Part shown: piece by piece, positions 1-6,738 of the stretch
Layout: every line of letters starts with the position of its first letter
How positions within the stretch are numbered: position 1 is the first letter of the stretch
Assembly: GCA_021731425.1 (NCBI GenBank)
Contig: JAKFXJ010000103.1
Coordinates: 1 to 10,388, forward strand
Source of the DNA: Limnohabitans sp.
GTDB lineage: Bacteria > Pseudomonadota > Gammaproteobacteria > Burkholderiales > Burkholderiaceae_C
Direction: 5' to 3'
DNA: 10,388 nucleotides
The notes under the pieces: model-generated
Database searches by the model: none
Told to the model about the DNA's origin: nothing
The model's input: only the letters and a program-made list of their open reading frames with translations
Program-made: the position numbers and the translations under genes

Positions 1-176
1 ACATCTACAACTACGGTGGTTTCCGCGAATCGAACAACGACCAACTGATCCCGATCCGTCAACTCGAGTTGTTCAAAGACCGCCGCAAGGTCGAGGGCGA
101 TGACAAATTGGCCGCTGCCGACAAAGCCAAACAATTGGCCGAGATTGACAAGCAACTGGCCGCTTTGAAGAAATAA
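1..176 (+). CDS. phnD: Phosphonate ABC transporter substrate-binding protein, C-terminal end (partial)
   Basis: Only the last 57 codons are present; the gene runs off the left edge and the first full codon starts at base 3. The visible peptide contains [20 protein letters not shown], which resembles the C-terminal region of PhnD-type periplasmic binding proteins, with the [14 protein letters not shown] segment the most recognisable part. It ends in a Lys/Ala-rich helical tail ([13 protein letters not shown]). PhnD captures phosphonates such as 2-aminoethylphosphonate in the periplasm and delivers them to the PhnE permease. The TAA stop lies 2 bases before the phnE start, as expected for a phnDE pair; the ATPase gene phnC would lie upstream, outside the window. 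The assignment rests on this short tail plus the adjacent phnE and phnX, so family is fairly sure but ligand is inferred. Confidence 0.85.
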   Translation, partial: IYNYGGFRESNNDQLIPIRQLELFKDRRKVEGDDKLAAADKAKQLAEIDKQLAALKK

Positions 177-178
177 GC

Positions 179-1000
179 ATGTCCACCATGTCCACCGCCA
201 TCGCCAGTGCCGATCTGGAAAAACTACAACAACTGGCCTCGCAAAAAAAGAGCCAGGGCCTGAGCTACTTGGTTTGGCTGGTGGCAGCGGGCGTCCTGGC
301 CTGGGCTTGGCAGGGGGCTGAAATACGCCCCCTGGACTTGATCCGAGATTCGGCGAACATGCGCACCTTTGCCGCCGATTTTTTCCCGCCCGATTTCAAA
401 GACTGGCAGATGTACCTGCGCGAGATGGTCGTCACGCTCCACATCGCCTTGTGGGGCACGGTGCTGGCCATTGTGGCCGCCGTGCCCATGGGTTTGCTGT
501 CGGCCGCCAATGTGGCCCCGGCCTGGGTTTACCAGCCGGTTCGCCGCTTGATGGATGCGTGCCGGGCCACCAATGAAATGGTGTTTGCCATGCTGTTCAT
601 TGTGGCTGTGGGCTTGGGCCCTTTTGCCGGTGTGCTGGCCTTGTTTGTTCACACCACGGGCACTTTGTCCAAACTGTTTTCCGAAGCGGTCGAAGCCATC
701 GACCCGCGCCCGGTAGAAGGCATTCGTGCCACAGGTGCGCACAAACTCGCTGAAATTGCTTACGGCGTGATCCCGCAGGTGATGCCGCTTTGGCTCTCGT
801 ATTCGCTGTACCGCTTCGAGTCGAATGTGCGCTCTGCTTCGGTGGTGGGCATGGTGGGTGCAGGCGGCATCGGTGTGATTTTGTTTGAGGTGATCCGCAG
901 CTTCGAGTACGCCCAGACCTGCGCCGTCTTGCTGATGCTGATCGTCACCGTCTCCCTCATTGACATGGTGTCTTCATGGCTGCGACAGCGATTCATCTGA
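179..1000 (+). CDS. phnE: Phosphonate ABC transporter permease PhnE
   Basis: This 273-residue inner-membrane permease would form the channel of a PhnCDE-type importer. Hydrophobic segments are seen near residues 29-45, 83-108, 135-160, 220-238 and 247-267. The cytoplasmic EAA loop that contacts the ATPase lies at about 167-203: EA at 169-170, G181, and IP at 198-199. Length is normal for the family and there is only one permease gene, where some clusters carry two. The start at 179 lies 2 bases after the phnD stop; a second in-frame ATG at 188 is an alternative, and neither has a strong Shine-Dalgarno sequence, so translation is probably coupled to phnD. The 3' end overlaps the next gene by 25 bases. 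Substrate is inferred from the downstream phnX: an aminoethylphosphonate-like compound. Confidence 0.93.
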   Translation: MSTMSTAIASADLEKLQQLASQKKSQGLSYLVWLVAAGVLAWAWQGAEIRPLDLIRDSANMRTFAADFFPPDFKDWQMYLREMVVTLHIALWGTVLAIVAAVPMGLLSAANVAPAWVYQPVRRLMDACRATNEMVFAMLFIVAVGLGPFAGVLALFVHTTGTLSKLFSEAVEAIDPRPVEGIRATGAHKLAEIAYGVIPQVMPLWLSYSLYRFESNVRSASVVGMVGAGGIGVILFEVIRSFEYAQTCAVLLMLIVTVSLIDMVSSWLRQRFI

Positions 1001-2067
1001 CATGGTTCAACCCGGTGCAGCTCACCTGGGGACCGAACCTGTTGCACACCCACACACCAGACAAAGCGTTTTTTGTACTGGCAGATCCCCACGCCATCTC
1101 TTTGGCCATGGAGGCCGATTTGAGAAGCCACTGGGCCGAACTGTGCCAAGGCTGGATTTGGCAGCGTTCTGCCCAAAGCAGCATATCGGCAGCACTGGAA
1201 CTGTGCCAGCAGCTTTGGCCAATGTGGGCCACACATCCGGACGCGGCCTTGCTGGCCATCGGTGGCGGCACCACGCTGGACCTGGCCAAACTGGCCCGCT
1301 TTGAGCTGCCAGACCTGAGCCAGGCGACATCGGTTTGGCGTGCCAACAAGCTGCCGTACCCACACAAGCGGCATACCCTGTGGTGTGCCCCCACCACCTC
1401 AGGTACAGGCAGCGAAGTCACGCCATGGGCCACGCTCTGGGACCTCGACGCCCAGCCTGCCCTCAAGCGCTCGTGGTCCAGCCCCAAGGGCTTTGCCGAC
1501 CAAGCCTGGGTTGACCCGAACCTGACCTTGTCTTGCCCCGAAGGCTTGACGCGGGACACCGCTTTAGACACCTTGGCGCACGCGCTCGAATCCATCTGGA
1601 ACCACCACGCCAATGAGATCACACGCCCTTTGGCCGTGCGCTCTGCGCGAATGGTTTTGCAGACCCTGCCTGCCCTGCTCAAGAGCCCTCAAGACACGGG
1701 TTTGCGAGAGCAAATGAGCCAGGCCTCTGTGCTGGCGGGTTTGGCGATGTCGCAAACCCAGACGGCCTTGGCCCACGCCTTGTCGTATGACCTGACGCTG
1801 CATGAAAACCTGCCCCATGGCCACGCCTGTGCGGTGTGGTTGCCCATGGTGCTGGACATTGCAGCGGCCATCAGCCCGCAGGTTCAGGACGACCTGGCAG
1901 ATATTTTTGACTGCCGCTGGCAACAAGCTCGAGAACACCTGACGAACTGGCTGCAGAACCTGGGCATCGCGCCACGCGAGCTGCGCCAGAACCCGGTCGG
2001 TCTTTATCAATTACAGCAGGCACTCGCCTCACCCCGAGGCCGCAACTTTGTAGGAAGCACAGCATGA
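976..2067 (+). CDS. Phosphonate-cluster iron-containing alcohol dehydrogenase
   Basis: A 363-residue group III (iron-dependent) alcohol dehydrogenase. Visible hallmarks are the nucleotide-binding [10 protein letters not shown] at 96-105, PTTSGTGSE at 139-147, and four metal ligands in the family's usual spacing: D198, H202, H267 and H281 (compare D196/H200/H263/H277 of FucO). A subfamily of these enzymes is known to occur in phosphonate gene clusters (the phosphonate-associated Fe-ADH model, TIGR03405), and this gene sits between phnE and two phosphonate-degradation genes. The likely reaction is interconversion of phosphonoacetaldehyde and 2-hydroxyethylphosphonate with NAD(P)H; direction and true substrate are inferred. 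The ATG at 976 lies inside the end of phnE, and the conserved FNP...WG N-terminal motif begins at residue 11, so a much later start is unlikely. Its stop overlaps the next start as ATGA. Confidence 0.9.
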   Translation: MAATAIHLTWFNPVQLTWGPNLLHTHTPDKAFFVLADPHAISLAMEADLRSHWAELCQGWIWQRSAQSSISAALELCQQLWPMWATHPDAALLAIGGGTTLDLAKLARFELPDLSQATSVWRANKLPYPHKRHTLWCAPTTSGTGSEVTPWATLWDLDAQPALKRSWSSPKGFADQAWVDPNLTLSCPEGLTRDTALDTLAHALESIWNHHANEITRPLAVRSARMVLQTLPALLKSPQDTGLREQMSQASVLAGLAMSQTQTALAHALSYDLTLHENLPHGHACAVWLPMVLDIAAAISPQVQDDLADIFDCRWQQAREHLTNWLQNLGIAPRELRQNPVGLYQLQQALASPRGRNFVGSTA

Positions 2068-3179
2068 GCAACGATGTGATCATTGTGGGCAGTGGCATCG
2101 TGGGCCTGGCTTGTGCCTGGGCCGCGTTGCAACAAGGCAAGAACGTGCGCGTGATCGACCGCGATCCATTTTGTGTGGGGGCTTCGATCCGCAACTTTGG
2201 CTTTGTCACCGTCACGGGCCAAGGCCGGGGCGACACCTGGCGTCGCGCCCGGCGCTCACGGGATGTGTGGGCAAGCCTTGCACCCCAAGCGGGCATCGCG
2301 ATTGAACATGAGGGCTTGTATGTGCTGGCCCAAAGGCCACAAGCCAAAGTGGTTTTGCAAGAATTGTGCAAACAAGCCGAGGGGCAAGACCTGCAATGGC
2401 TCGAAGGCCAAGCACTGCAAGACCAGGCCCCTCATTTTGTGATGAAACATTTACAGGGTGCCTTGTACAGCCCTTACGAGCTGCGCATCGAAGCCCGCAG
2501 CGCCATTGAAAAACTCCGTGTTTGGCTGGCCACACAGGGCGTGGTGTTTCAGATGGGTCAACACGTCCAAGAAGTCATCTCGGGGGCCGTCTTCACGGGC
2601 GGGCAGTGGCTGCAAGCCGAGCGCATCTTGGTCTGCCCCGGCCCTGACATGCGCAGCCTGTTTCCAGAAGCCTTCAGCCAAAACAACACCCAGCTGTGCC
2701 AGCTGCAAATGCTGCGGGTACGACCACAAGACGGCTACAAGCTCGGTGCTGGCGTCATGAGCGATTTGAGTTTGGTGCGCTACCGGGGTTACAGCGAGTT
2801 GCCTGGATCTCAATTGCTGCTCGATCAACTGCGCGTGGAAGCACCACAGGAATTGGCCCACGGCATTCACCTGATCGTAGTGCAAAGCCAAGATGGCTCT
2901 TTGGTGGTGGGTGACTCGCACCACTACGGTCAGGCCATGCGACCATTTGCTTCGCGCGAAGTGGAAGACCTGATCCTTTACGAGATGCAGCGGATGCTGT
3001 CCCTGGGCCATTACCAGGTGACCGAGCGCTGGACGGGCATTTACCCCAGTGCCCAGCAAGACAGCATGGTGCGCGAAGTCATGCCCGGTGTTCAGTTGGT
3101 CAGCGTGACCAGTGGCACTGGCATGAGCACCTCCTTTGGCTTGGCCGAAGACGTCGTTGGCAACTGGAGCGCCGCATGA
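2064..3179 (+). CDS. FAD-dependent aminophosphonate oxidoreductase (TIGR03364-like)
   Basis: A 371-residue DAAO/glycine-oxidase-type flavoenzyme. The FAD-binding GSGIVG is at residues 9-14 with D32 at the end of the second strand. ASIRNFGF at 40-47 and TSGTGMSTSFGLAE at 349-362 are the FAD-contacting patterns of this class. It fits the FAD oxidoreductase clade that recurs beside phosphonatase genes (TIGR03364). Published work on such cluster-associated enzymes reports oxidation of N-methyl-2-aminoethylphosphonate, and in some cases of 2-aminoethylphosphonate itself, straight to phosphonoacetaldehyde. It would therefore feed PhnX directly and stand in for the transaminase PhnW, which is not seen here. 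The ATG at 2064 has AGGAA 7 bases upstream and overlaps the preceding stop. The stop overlaps the phnX start as ATGA. Which amine it prefers cannot be read from sequence. Confidence 0.9.
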   Translation: MSNDVIIVGSGIVGLACAWAALQQGKNVRVIDRDPFCVGASIRNFGFVTVTGQGRGDTWRRARRSRDVWASLAPQAGIAIEHEGLYVLAQRPQAKVVLQELCKQAEGQDLQWLEGQALQDQAPHFVMKHLQGALYSPYELRIEARSAIEKLRVWLATQGVVFQMGQHVQEVISGAVFTGGQWLQAERILVCPGPDMRSLFPEAFSQNNTQLCQLQMLRVRPQDGYKLGAGVMSDLSLVRYRGYSELPGSQLLLDQLRVEAPQELAHGIHLIVVQSQDGSLVVGDSHHYGQAMRPFASREVEDLILYEMQRMLSLGHYQVTERWTGIYPSAQQDSMVREVMPGVQLVSVTSGTGMSTSFGLAEDVVGNWSAA

Positions 3180-3997
3180 AGCAAGACCACACAAAAAACA
3201 TCCAAGGCATCGTGCTCGACTGGGCGGGCACTATCGTGGACTTTGGCAGCCTGGCCCCCATGGGCGCATTTGTTGAGCTGTTTGCCCGCCACCAACTGAC
3301 CATCTCCATCGCCGAGGCCCGCGTGCCCATGGGTTTGCCCAAAATTGACCACATTGCAGCCTTGGCCCGTATGCCTGCCATCGCTGAGCAATGGCAAAGT
3401 TTGAAGGGCAGTCCCTTCAGCCACACAGATGCGGAGGAACTGCTGACCGAGTTTGAACCCATGAGCGCCCAGGCCGCACTGGACCGCTGCACGTTCATCC
3501 CCGGTTTCATGTCGGCGTACCATGCGCTCAAAGCCCAAGGCTTGGCCTTTGCCACCACCACCGGTTACACCCGCACCATCATGACGCCCTTGATTGAGAT
3601 TGCCCACGCTCAAGGTTTCACACCCGCCCTGGTGGTTTGCTGCGATGACGTAGCCCGCAGCCGACCCGACCCCATGGGCATGTGGGCTTGTCTAGAGGCC
3701 ATGGGTTTGCAGGGTCAGGCCGCGCAGGTCATCAAGGTCGACGACACCGCGCCGGGCCTGGCAGAAGGTCTGGCCGCAGGCACATGGACCGTGGGTGTGG
3801 CCATCAGTGGCAACGCCCTGGGCTGGACGCATGAAGCTTGGCTGCAGGCCAGCCCACAAGACCAGGCCCACGCCCGCGCCAGCGCTGGCGCCCTGCTGCT
3901 CTCGGCTGGGGCCCACGAGGTGATCGACAGTGCGGCCGATTTGCCCGATGCCATCGCCCGCATTGAGCAACGCATCGCCCAGGGCGAAACCCCTTGA
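3176..3997 (+). CDS. phnX: Phosphonoacetaldehyde hydrolase (phosphonatase)
   Basis: A 273-residue HAD-superfamily enzyme that cleaves the C-P bond of phosphonoacetaldehyde to acetaldehyde and phosphate. The nucleophile motif LDWAGTIVDFG starts at 14, giving D15. The Schiff-base lysine is K56 in PMGLPKIDH; the 41-residue spacing equals D12/K53 of the Bacillus cereus enzyme. TTGYTR (128-133), RSRPDP (161-166) and KVDDTAPG (187-194) supply the remaining HAD motifs. The presence of the lysine and the cap region makes this a true phosphonatase, not a phosphonatase-like hydrolase lacking it. The ATG overlaps the upstream stop and has GGAG 6 bases before it. It is the terminal step of the pathway encoded here. 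No key residue appears missing. Confidence 0.96.
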   Translation: MKQDHTKNIQGIVLDWAGTIVDFGSLAPMGAFVELFARHQLTISIAEARVPMGLPKIDHIAALARMPAIAEQWQSLKGSPFSHTDAEELLTEFEPMSAQAALDRCTFIPGFMSAYHALKAQGLAFATTTGYTRTIMTPLIEIAHAQGFTPALVVCCDDVARSRPDPMGMWACLEAMGLQGQAAQVIKVDDTAPGLAEGLAAGTWTVGVAISGNALGWTHEAWLQASPQDQAHARASAGALLLSAGAHEVIDSAADLPDAIARIEQRIAQGETP

Positions 3998-4003
3998 GTT
4001 GAC

Positions 4004-4900
4004 ATGCCCCAAGGCCTGAGTCCTGAACAAGCGTTTTGGTCACGCCTGAGTGAGCCTCAACAAGCTTGGCTGGCAGGCGAGCTGAAGGCCCAGCAAGCCA
4101 TGCCCAGCGGCGGCAGCGTCTGGTTGTGCGACGGCGTTGAGTTGGGCTGGGTGTCGGCCAACCGCGCCCAAGACATGGTGGCTTTGCTGCCCGGCTGCAC
4201 CATCAGGCAGGGTCGTTTGCACTGGCAAACGAGCGCGGTCCAGCCCATGCAGCGCAGCCAGGCTTTGCAAGCTTTTTTGGAGCAACAAGCGGCCCAAGGG
4301 CGACTCACCGGTTGGCGTGGTGAGTTTTTTGCGTGGTGGCCTGACACACCCGCCTGGCCACCAGCTTTGGACGTGTCCCCATTTTTGTGTGTAGAGCGGG
4401 CCGGTTTCAGGCACCTGGGCATGATGAGCCATGCGGTGCACATCCACGGCTTTTTGCCGCAAGGGGATCTGTGGTGCGGCCGCCGCGCCGACCACAAAGC
4501 CACCGACCCCGGCCTGCTGGACAACCTCGCCGCCGGGGGCTTGACGGCCGGAGAAGCCCCTTTGACAACGGCTGTGCGTGAATTGGCAGAAGAGGCCAGC
4601 TTGCACTTGAGCGATCCAAGCCGCCTGCGAGGGGCCGGGGTGATCCGCACCCAAAGACTTGAACCCCAAGGCTGGCATGACGAACAACTGCTGGTCTACA
4701 CCTTGCACATGACTGAGCTGGAGACGCCCATCAACGCCGATGGTGAGGTGCAGGAATTTTTGTGCCTGAGCCCAGGCGAGGTGGTCTCGCGCATGCAATC
4801 GGGGCAATTCACAGGGGATGCCTGCGCCTCTTTGGCCCAAAGTTTGGCCTGGCTCATGACCGGCTCAAGCCCGAACAGACCTGCTCCATCAGCGCCTTGA
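4004..4900 (+). CDS. DUF4743/thiamin-pyrophosphokinase-related Nudix hydrolase
   Basis: A 298-residue protein with an N-terminal region of about 130 residues resembling DUF4743 and a C-terminal Nudix domain. The Nudix box runs from G178: E184, then R192-E193, E196-E197, matching G-x5-E-x7-RE-x2-EE, except that the usual Gly near the end is S199. The LDNLAAGGL lead-in is typical of the group related to the Nudix part of eukaryotic thiamin-pyrophosphokinase fusion proteins. Some members of that group are reported to hydrolyse oxidised (oxo/oxy) forms of thiamin diphosphate, a metabolite-repair role. Substrate here is inferred only. It begins 6 bases after phnX with no strong ribosome site, so it is probably translated by coupling. 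No link to phosphonate chemistry is obvious; it may simply ride on the operon. A 90-base gap follows. Confidence 0.82.
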   Translation: MPQGLSPEQAFWSRLSEPQQAWLAGELKAQQAMPSGGSVWLCDGVELGWVSANRAQDMVALLPGCTIRQGRLHWQTSAVQPMQRSQALQAFLEQQAAQGRLTGWRGEFFAWWPDTPAWPPALDVSPFLCVERAGFRHLGMMSHAVHIHGFLPQGDLWCGRRADHKATDPGLLDNLAAGGLTAGEAPLTTAVRELAEEASLHLSDPSRLRGAGVIRTQRLEPQGWHDEQLLVYTLHMTELETPINADGEVQEFLCLSPGEVVSRMQSGQFTGDACASLAQSLAWLMTGSSPNRPAPSAP

Positions 4901-4990
4901 CTTGCGGGACATGACTGGCAAGGAAGTGACGCCTTGAGGCCAAGGTTTCGGTTAAGGTTGATCTTTTGAACCCCAACCACGGACAAGACC

Positions 4991-5293
4991 ATGATCCTCG
5001 AACTCGCCGACATCCGCATCCAGCCTGGCCAGCAGGCCGCTTTTGAAAAAGCCATTGAGCTGGGCCTGAACACCGTGGCCTCCAAGGCCAAGGGCTTTCG
5101 GGGGGCCAAGGTCAACCGCTGCATTGAAACACCGGAGCGCTTTGTGCTGCAGATTTTCTGGGACACCCTGGAAGACCACACAGTGGGCTTTCGTCAGTCA
5201 CCGCTGTTCACCGAATGGCGTGCCATTGTGGGCCCCTTCTTTGCCGCGCCCCCGCATGTGGAGCACTTCGAGCTGACCTACACCTCGGCCTGA
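4991..5293 (+). CDS. Antibiotic biosynthesis monooxygenase (ABM) domain protein
   Basis: A 100-residue protein with the compact ferredoxin-like ABM pattern: an opening strand ILELADIRIQPG, a helix FEKAIELGLNTV, a GFRGAKVNRC strand, a FVLQIFWDTLEDH strand and turn, and a late SPLFTEWRAIVGPFF helix before the last strand. Such proteins form dimers and include cofactor-free monooxygenases, haem-degrading enzymes and proteins of unknown function; nothing here fixes a substrate. The start at 4991 has only a weak GGAC-type site upstream. It faces the marR gene with 30 bases between stops, and may have its own promoter in the 90-base upstream gap, although I see no convincing one. Function in this neighbourhood is unknown. 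Confidence 0.75.
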   Translation: MILELADIRIQPGQQAAFEKAIELGLNTVASKAKGFRGAKVNRCIETPERFVLQIFWDTLEDHTVGFRQSPLFTEWRAIVGPFFAAPPHVEHFELTYTSA

Positions 5294-5323
5294 GCCAAGT
5301 CAGAGGCCATCTGAAGGCCCGCA

Positions 5324-5761
5324 TCAGCTGCTTTGATGCCCTTGCACCAGACGCGAGAGCAAATGCACAAACTGGCTTTGCTCTTGCGGCGTCAGCGGGC
5401 TCAAGATTTTTTCTTGCACCCGGGCCACATCGGACTGGATGTTGGCCAAGGCTTGCACACCTTGGGGGGTGACCACCAGCAGTTTGCGCCTGCGGTCGGT
5501 TGGATCAGCCTCGCGCACCACCCAGCCCTTGGCCTCCAGCCGCCCAATGACCGAGCCTGAAGTCGCCGGGTCAAAGGCCACCCGCTTGGCCAGACTCACC
5601 TGGTCGATGCCCGGGCTGCCCAGCAAGGCATTCAAGATGGCAAATTGGACAGGTGTGATGTCGGCACTGGCCAATTGCTCAGCAAAAATGGCAACTGCGA
5701 TTTGCTGGGCCCGTCTAATGAGGTGACCGGGCGTGGCCTGCAGGTCGATGCTTTGGGTCAT
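5324..5761 (-). CDS. MarR-family transcriptional regulator
   Basis: A 145-residue protein with a MarR winged helix-turn-helix. An N-terminal dimerisation helix (GHLIRRAQQIAVAIF, about 12-26) is followed by ITPVQFAIL, the HTH with recognition helix around 64-77 (DPATSGSVIGRLEAKG), the wing DPTDRRRKLLVVT at 86-98, and a C-terminal helix. It is transcribed away from the fumarylacetoacetate-hydrolase-family gene, the standard layout for a MarR protein that represses its divergent neighbour and responds to a small aromatic or acidic ligand. The ATG at 5761 (reverse strand) has no clear Shine-Dalgarno sequence. A palindrome over the fah ribosome site is a possible binding site. The ligand is unknown; an aromatic acid is a reasonable guess from the neighbouring hydrolase. 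Confidence 0.92.
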   Translation of the reverse strand: MTQSIDLQATPGHLIRRAQQIAVAIFAEQLASADITPVQFAILNALLGSPGIDQVSLAKRVAFDPATSGSVIGRLEAKGWVVREADPTDRRRKLLVVTPQGVQALANIQSDVARVQEKILSPLTPQEQSQFVHLLSRLVQGHQSS

Positions 5762-5849
5762 GTGCGTGACGTGTTGCGGGGATGGCGCAGGGGCCTGATC
5801 TCAAACATTCCGATTAACATCTGATTTTCAATTCTTGAGAAAGCGACCC
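5762..5849. promoter_or_regulatory. Divergent marR/fah intergenic region with candidate MarR operator
   Basis: These 88 bases must carry the promoters of both divergent genes. The best operator candidate is an imperfect palindrome at 5825-5841 (TTTTCAA-TTC-TTGAGAA; 6 of 7 arm pairs match), placed over the ribosome-binding region of the + strand gene. A further TCTCAA at 5799-5804 is the exact reverse complement of TTGAGA at 5835-5840, with centres 36 bases apart, so two dimers could bind. No -35/-10 pair is convincing in either direction. That MarR binds here is inferred from layout, not shown. Confidence 0.45.
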
Positions 5850-6545
5850 ATGAGTTTTGTATTTTCACCCATGCCTGTGGTCTCGGTGCCTGTGCTCGGC
5901 CAACCCGAACGTTTTCCAGTGCACCGTATTTACTGCGTGGGCCGCAATTATGAAGAGCATGCCAAGGAAATGGGCTTCACCGGCCGCGAGCCGCCTTTCT
6001 TCTTTCTCAAACCCGCCGACAGCCTGGTGGTGGTCGATGCTGGCCAGACAGGTGTCATGCCCTACCCCAGCCTGACCCAAAACCTGCACCATGAGATTGA
6101 ACTTGTGGTGGCCATCGGCCTGGGCGGCCGAAATATCCAAGCCGCCGATGCGGCCAAGCACATCTATGGTTATGCGGTGGGCCTGGACATGACACGCCGC
6201 GACCTGCAAAACGAGATGAAAAAGCAAGGCCGCCCCTGGTGCATCGGTAAGGCCTTTGACCACTCGGCGCCTATTGGCCCGATCACGCCCATCGCGCAAG
6301 CCGGTGATGTGAACAACGCCGACATCAGCCTGCAGGTCAACGGTGCAGACCGTCAGCGCAGCAGTGTGGCCAAACTCATCTGGAACGTGGCAGAAACCAT
6401 CGAGCACCTCTCTGCCGCATGGGAATTGCAAGCCGGCGACCTGATTTATACCGGCACCCCCGAAGGCGTGGCCGCCGTGGTGGCAGGTGACACCTTGGTG
6501 GGACAGGTGGCGGGCTTGGGCAGCTTGGAAATCAAAATCGCCTGA
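5850..6545 (+). CDS. Fumarylacetoacetate hydrolase (FAH) family protein, probable fumarylpyruvate hydrolase or acylpyruvase
   Basis: A 231-residue single-domain FAH protein that would cleave an acylpyruvate such as fumarylpyruvate (gentisate pathway) or act on oxaloacetate like FAHD1. The conserved RIYCVGRNYEEHAKEMG is at 26-42, FFFLKPAD at 50-57, and the divalent-metal ligands are E82 and E84 in NLHHEIEL and D113 in GLDMTRRD. GTPEGVA near residue 207 closes the active site. The ATG at 5850 was chosen because GAGA lies about 9 bases upstream; an in-frame TTG at 5835 would place the start on top of that site. It is divergent from marR and ends just before a strong inverted repeat. No gentisate dioxygenase or maleylpyruvate isomerase is in the window, so the pathway is inferred from family likeness and the MarR layout. 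General FAH assignment is firm; substrate is not. Confidence 0.88.
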   Translation: MSFVFSPMPVVSVPVLGQPERFPVHRIYCVGRNYEEHAKEMGFTGREPPFFFLKPADSLVVVDAGQTGVMPYPSLTQNLHHEIELVVAIGLGGRNIQAADAAKHIYGYAVGLDMTRRDLQNEMKKQGRPWCIGKAFDHSAPIGPITPIAQAGDVNNADISLQVNGADRQRSSVAKLIWNVAETIEHLSAAWELQAGDLIYTGTPEGVAAVVAGDTLVGQVAGLGSLEIKIA

Positions 6546-6555
6546 AAAGCGGCGT

Positions 6556-6597
6556 GGGAAAACGCTGTTGGCGAGGCCGAACCCACAGCGTTTTCCC
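6556..6597. terminator. 13-bp perfect inverted repeat after the FAH-family gene
   Basis: The arms at 6556-6568 (GGGAAAACGCTGT) and 6585-6597 (ACAGCGTTTTCCC) are perfectly complementary around a 16-base loop, which itself can form a small GGC/GCC stem. It begins 10 bases after the FAH stop codon. No T-run follows the right arm, so it is not a canonical intrinsic terminator. It may work as a transcript-end stabiliser, a bidirectional barrier or a poor terminator. The stem itself is seen directly; its role is inferred. Confidence 0.6.
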
Positions 6598-6738
6598 CAT
6601 GAACAAAAGTGCGCATTGGTCAAAAAATAGCGGGTTAACCCCTATCAAAGATCGGAAAAGTTGCAACATAATTCATTTTTTGAATGCTGAAAGCGCATCA
6701 ACAGCTTTCATGCGAATGCCTGTGCCGCGTTTTTCTGA
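6598..6738. other. Non-coding stretch upstream of the dctP promoter with several small palindromes
   Basis: I see no gene here. The stretch is AT-richer than its surroundings and holds perfect palindromes GGGTTAACCC (6632-6641) and GTTGCAAC (6660-6667). It also holds a 5-bp ATTCA/TGAAT stem around a T-run (6671-6685) and a 7-bp TGAAAGC/GCTTTCA stem (6688-6694 with 6704-6710). CATAAT at 6667-6672 resembles a -10 box but has no good -35 partner. These could be extra regulator sites for dctP or chance; only the repeats themselves are certain. Confidence 0.35.

Noticed and set aside
224..742. Long open frame on the reverse strand opposite phnE
   Set aside because: Its translation is rich in His, Gln and Arg with no family pattern, and phnE on the + strand is clearly real. 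It is a codon-bias shadow.
2451..3194. Reverse-strand open frame of 247 codons opposite the FAD oxidoreductase gene
   Set aside because: Composition is unlike a real protein and there is no ribosome site. The + strand flavoprotein has clear motifs across the same bases.
3176..3997. Phosphonatase-like hydrolase of the TIGR03351 type instead of PhnX
   Set aside because: The Schiff-base lysine K56 and its 41-residue spacing from D15 match true phosphonoacetaldehyde hydrolase.
4931..4945. CCTTG/CAAGG stem after the DUF4743 Nudix gene as a terminator
   Set aside because: Only 5 bp with a 4-base loop and no T-run; too weak to call, although the phn operon must end somewhere near here.
5305..5319. 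GGCC/GGCC stem between the converging ABM and marR genes as a bidirectional terminator
   Set aside because: Only 4 bp and no T-run on either strand.
5835..5849. TTG start for the FAH-family gene at 5835
   Set aside because: It would bury the GAGA ribosome site used by the ATG at 5850 and overlaps the candidate operator.
5865..6623. Reverse-strand open frame of 252 codons opposite the FAH-family gene
   Set aside because: It overlaps nearly the whole FAH-family gene and the inverted repeat, with no recognisable domain.
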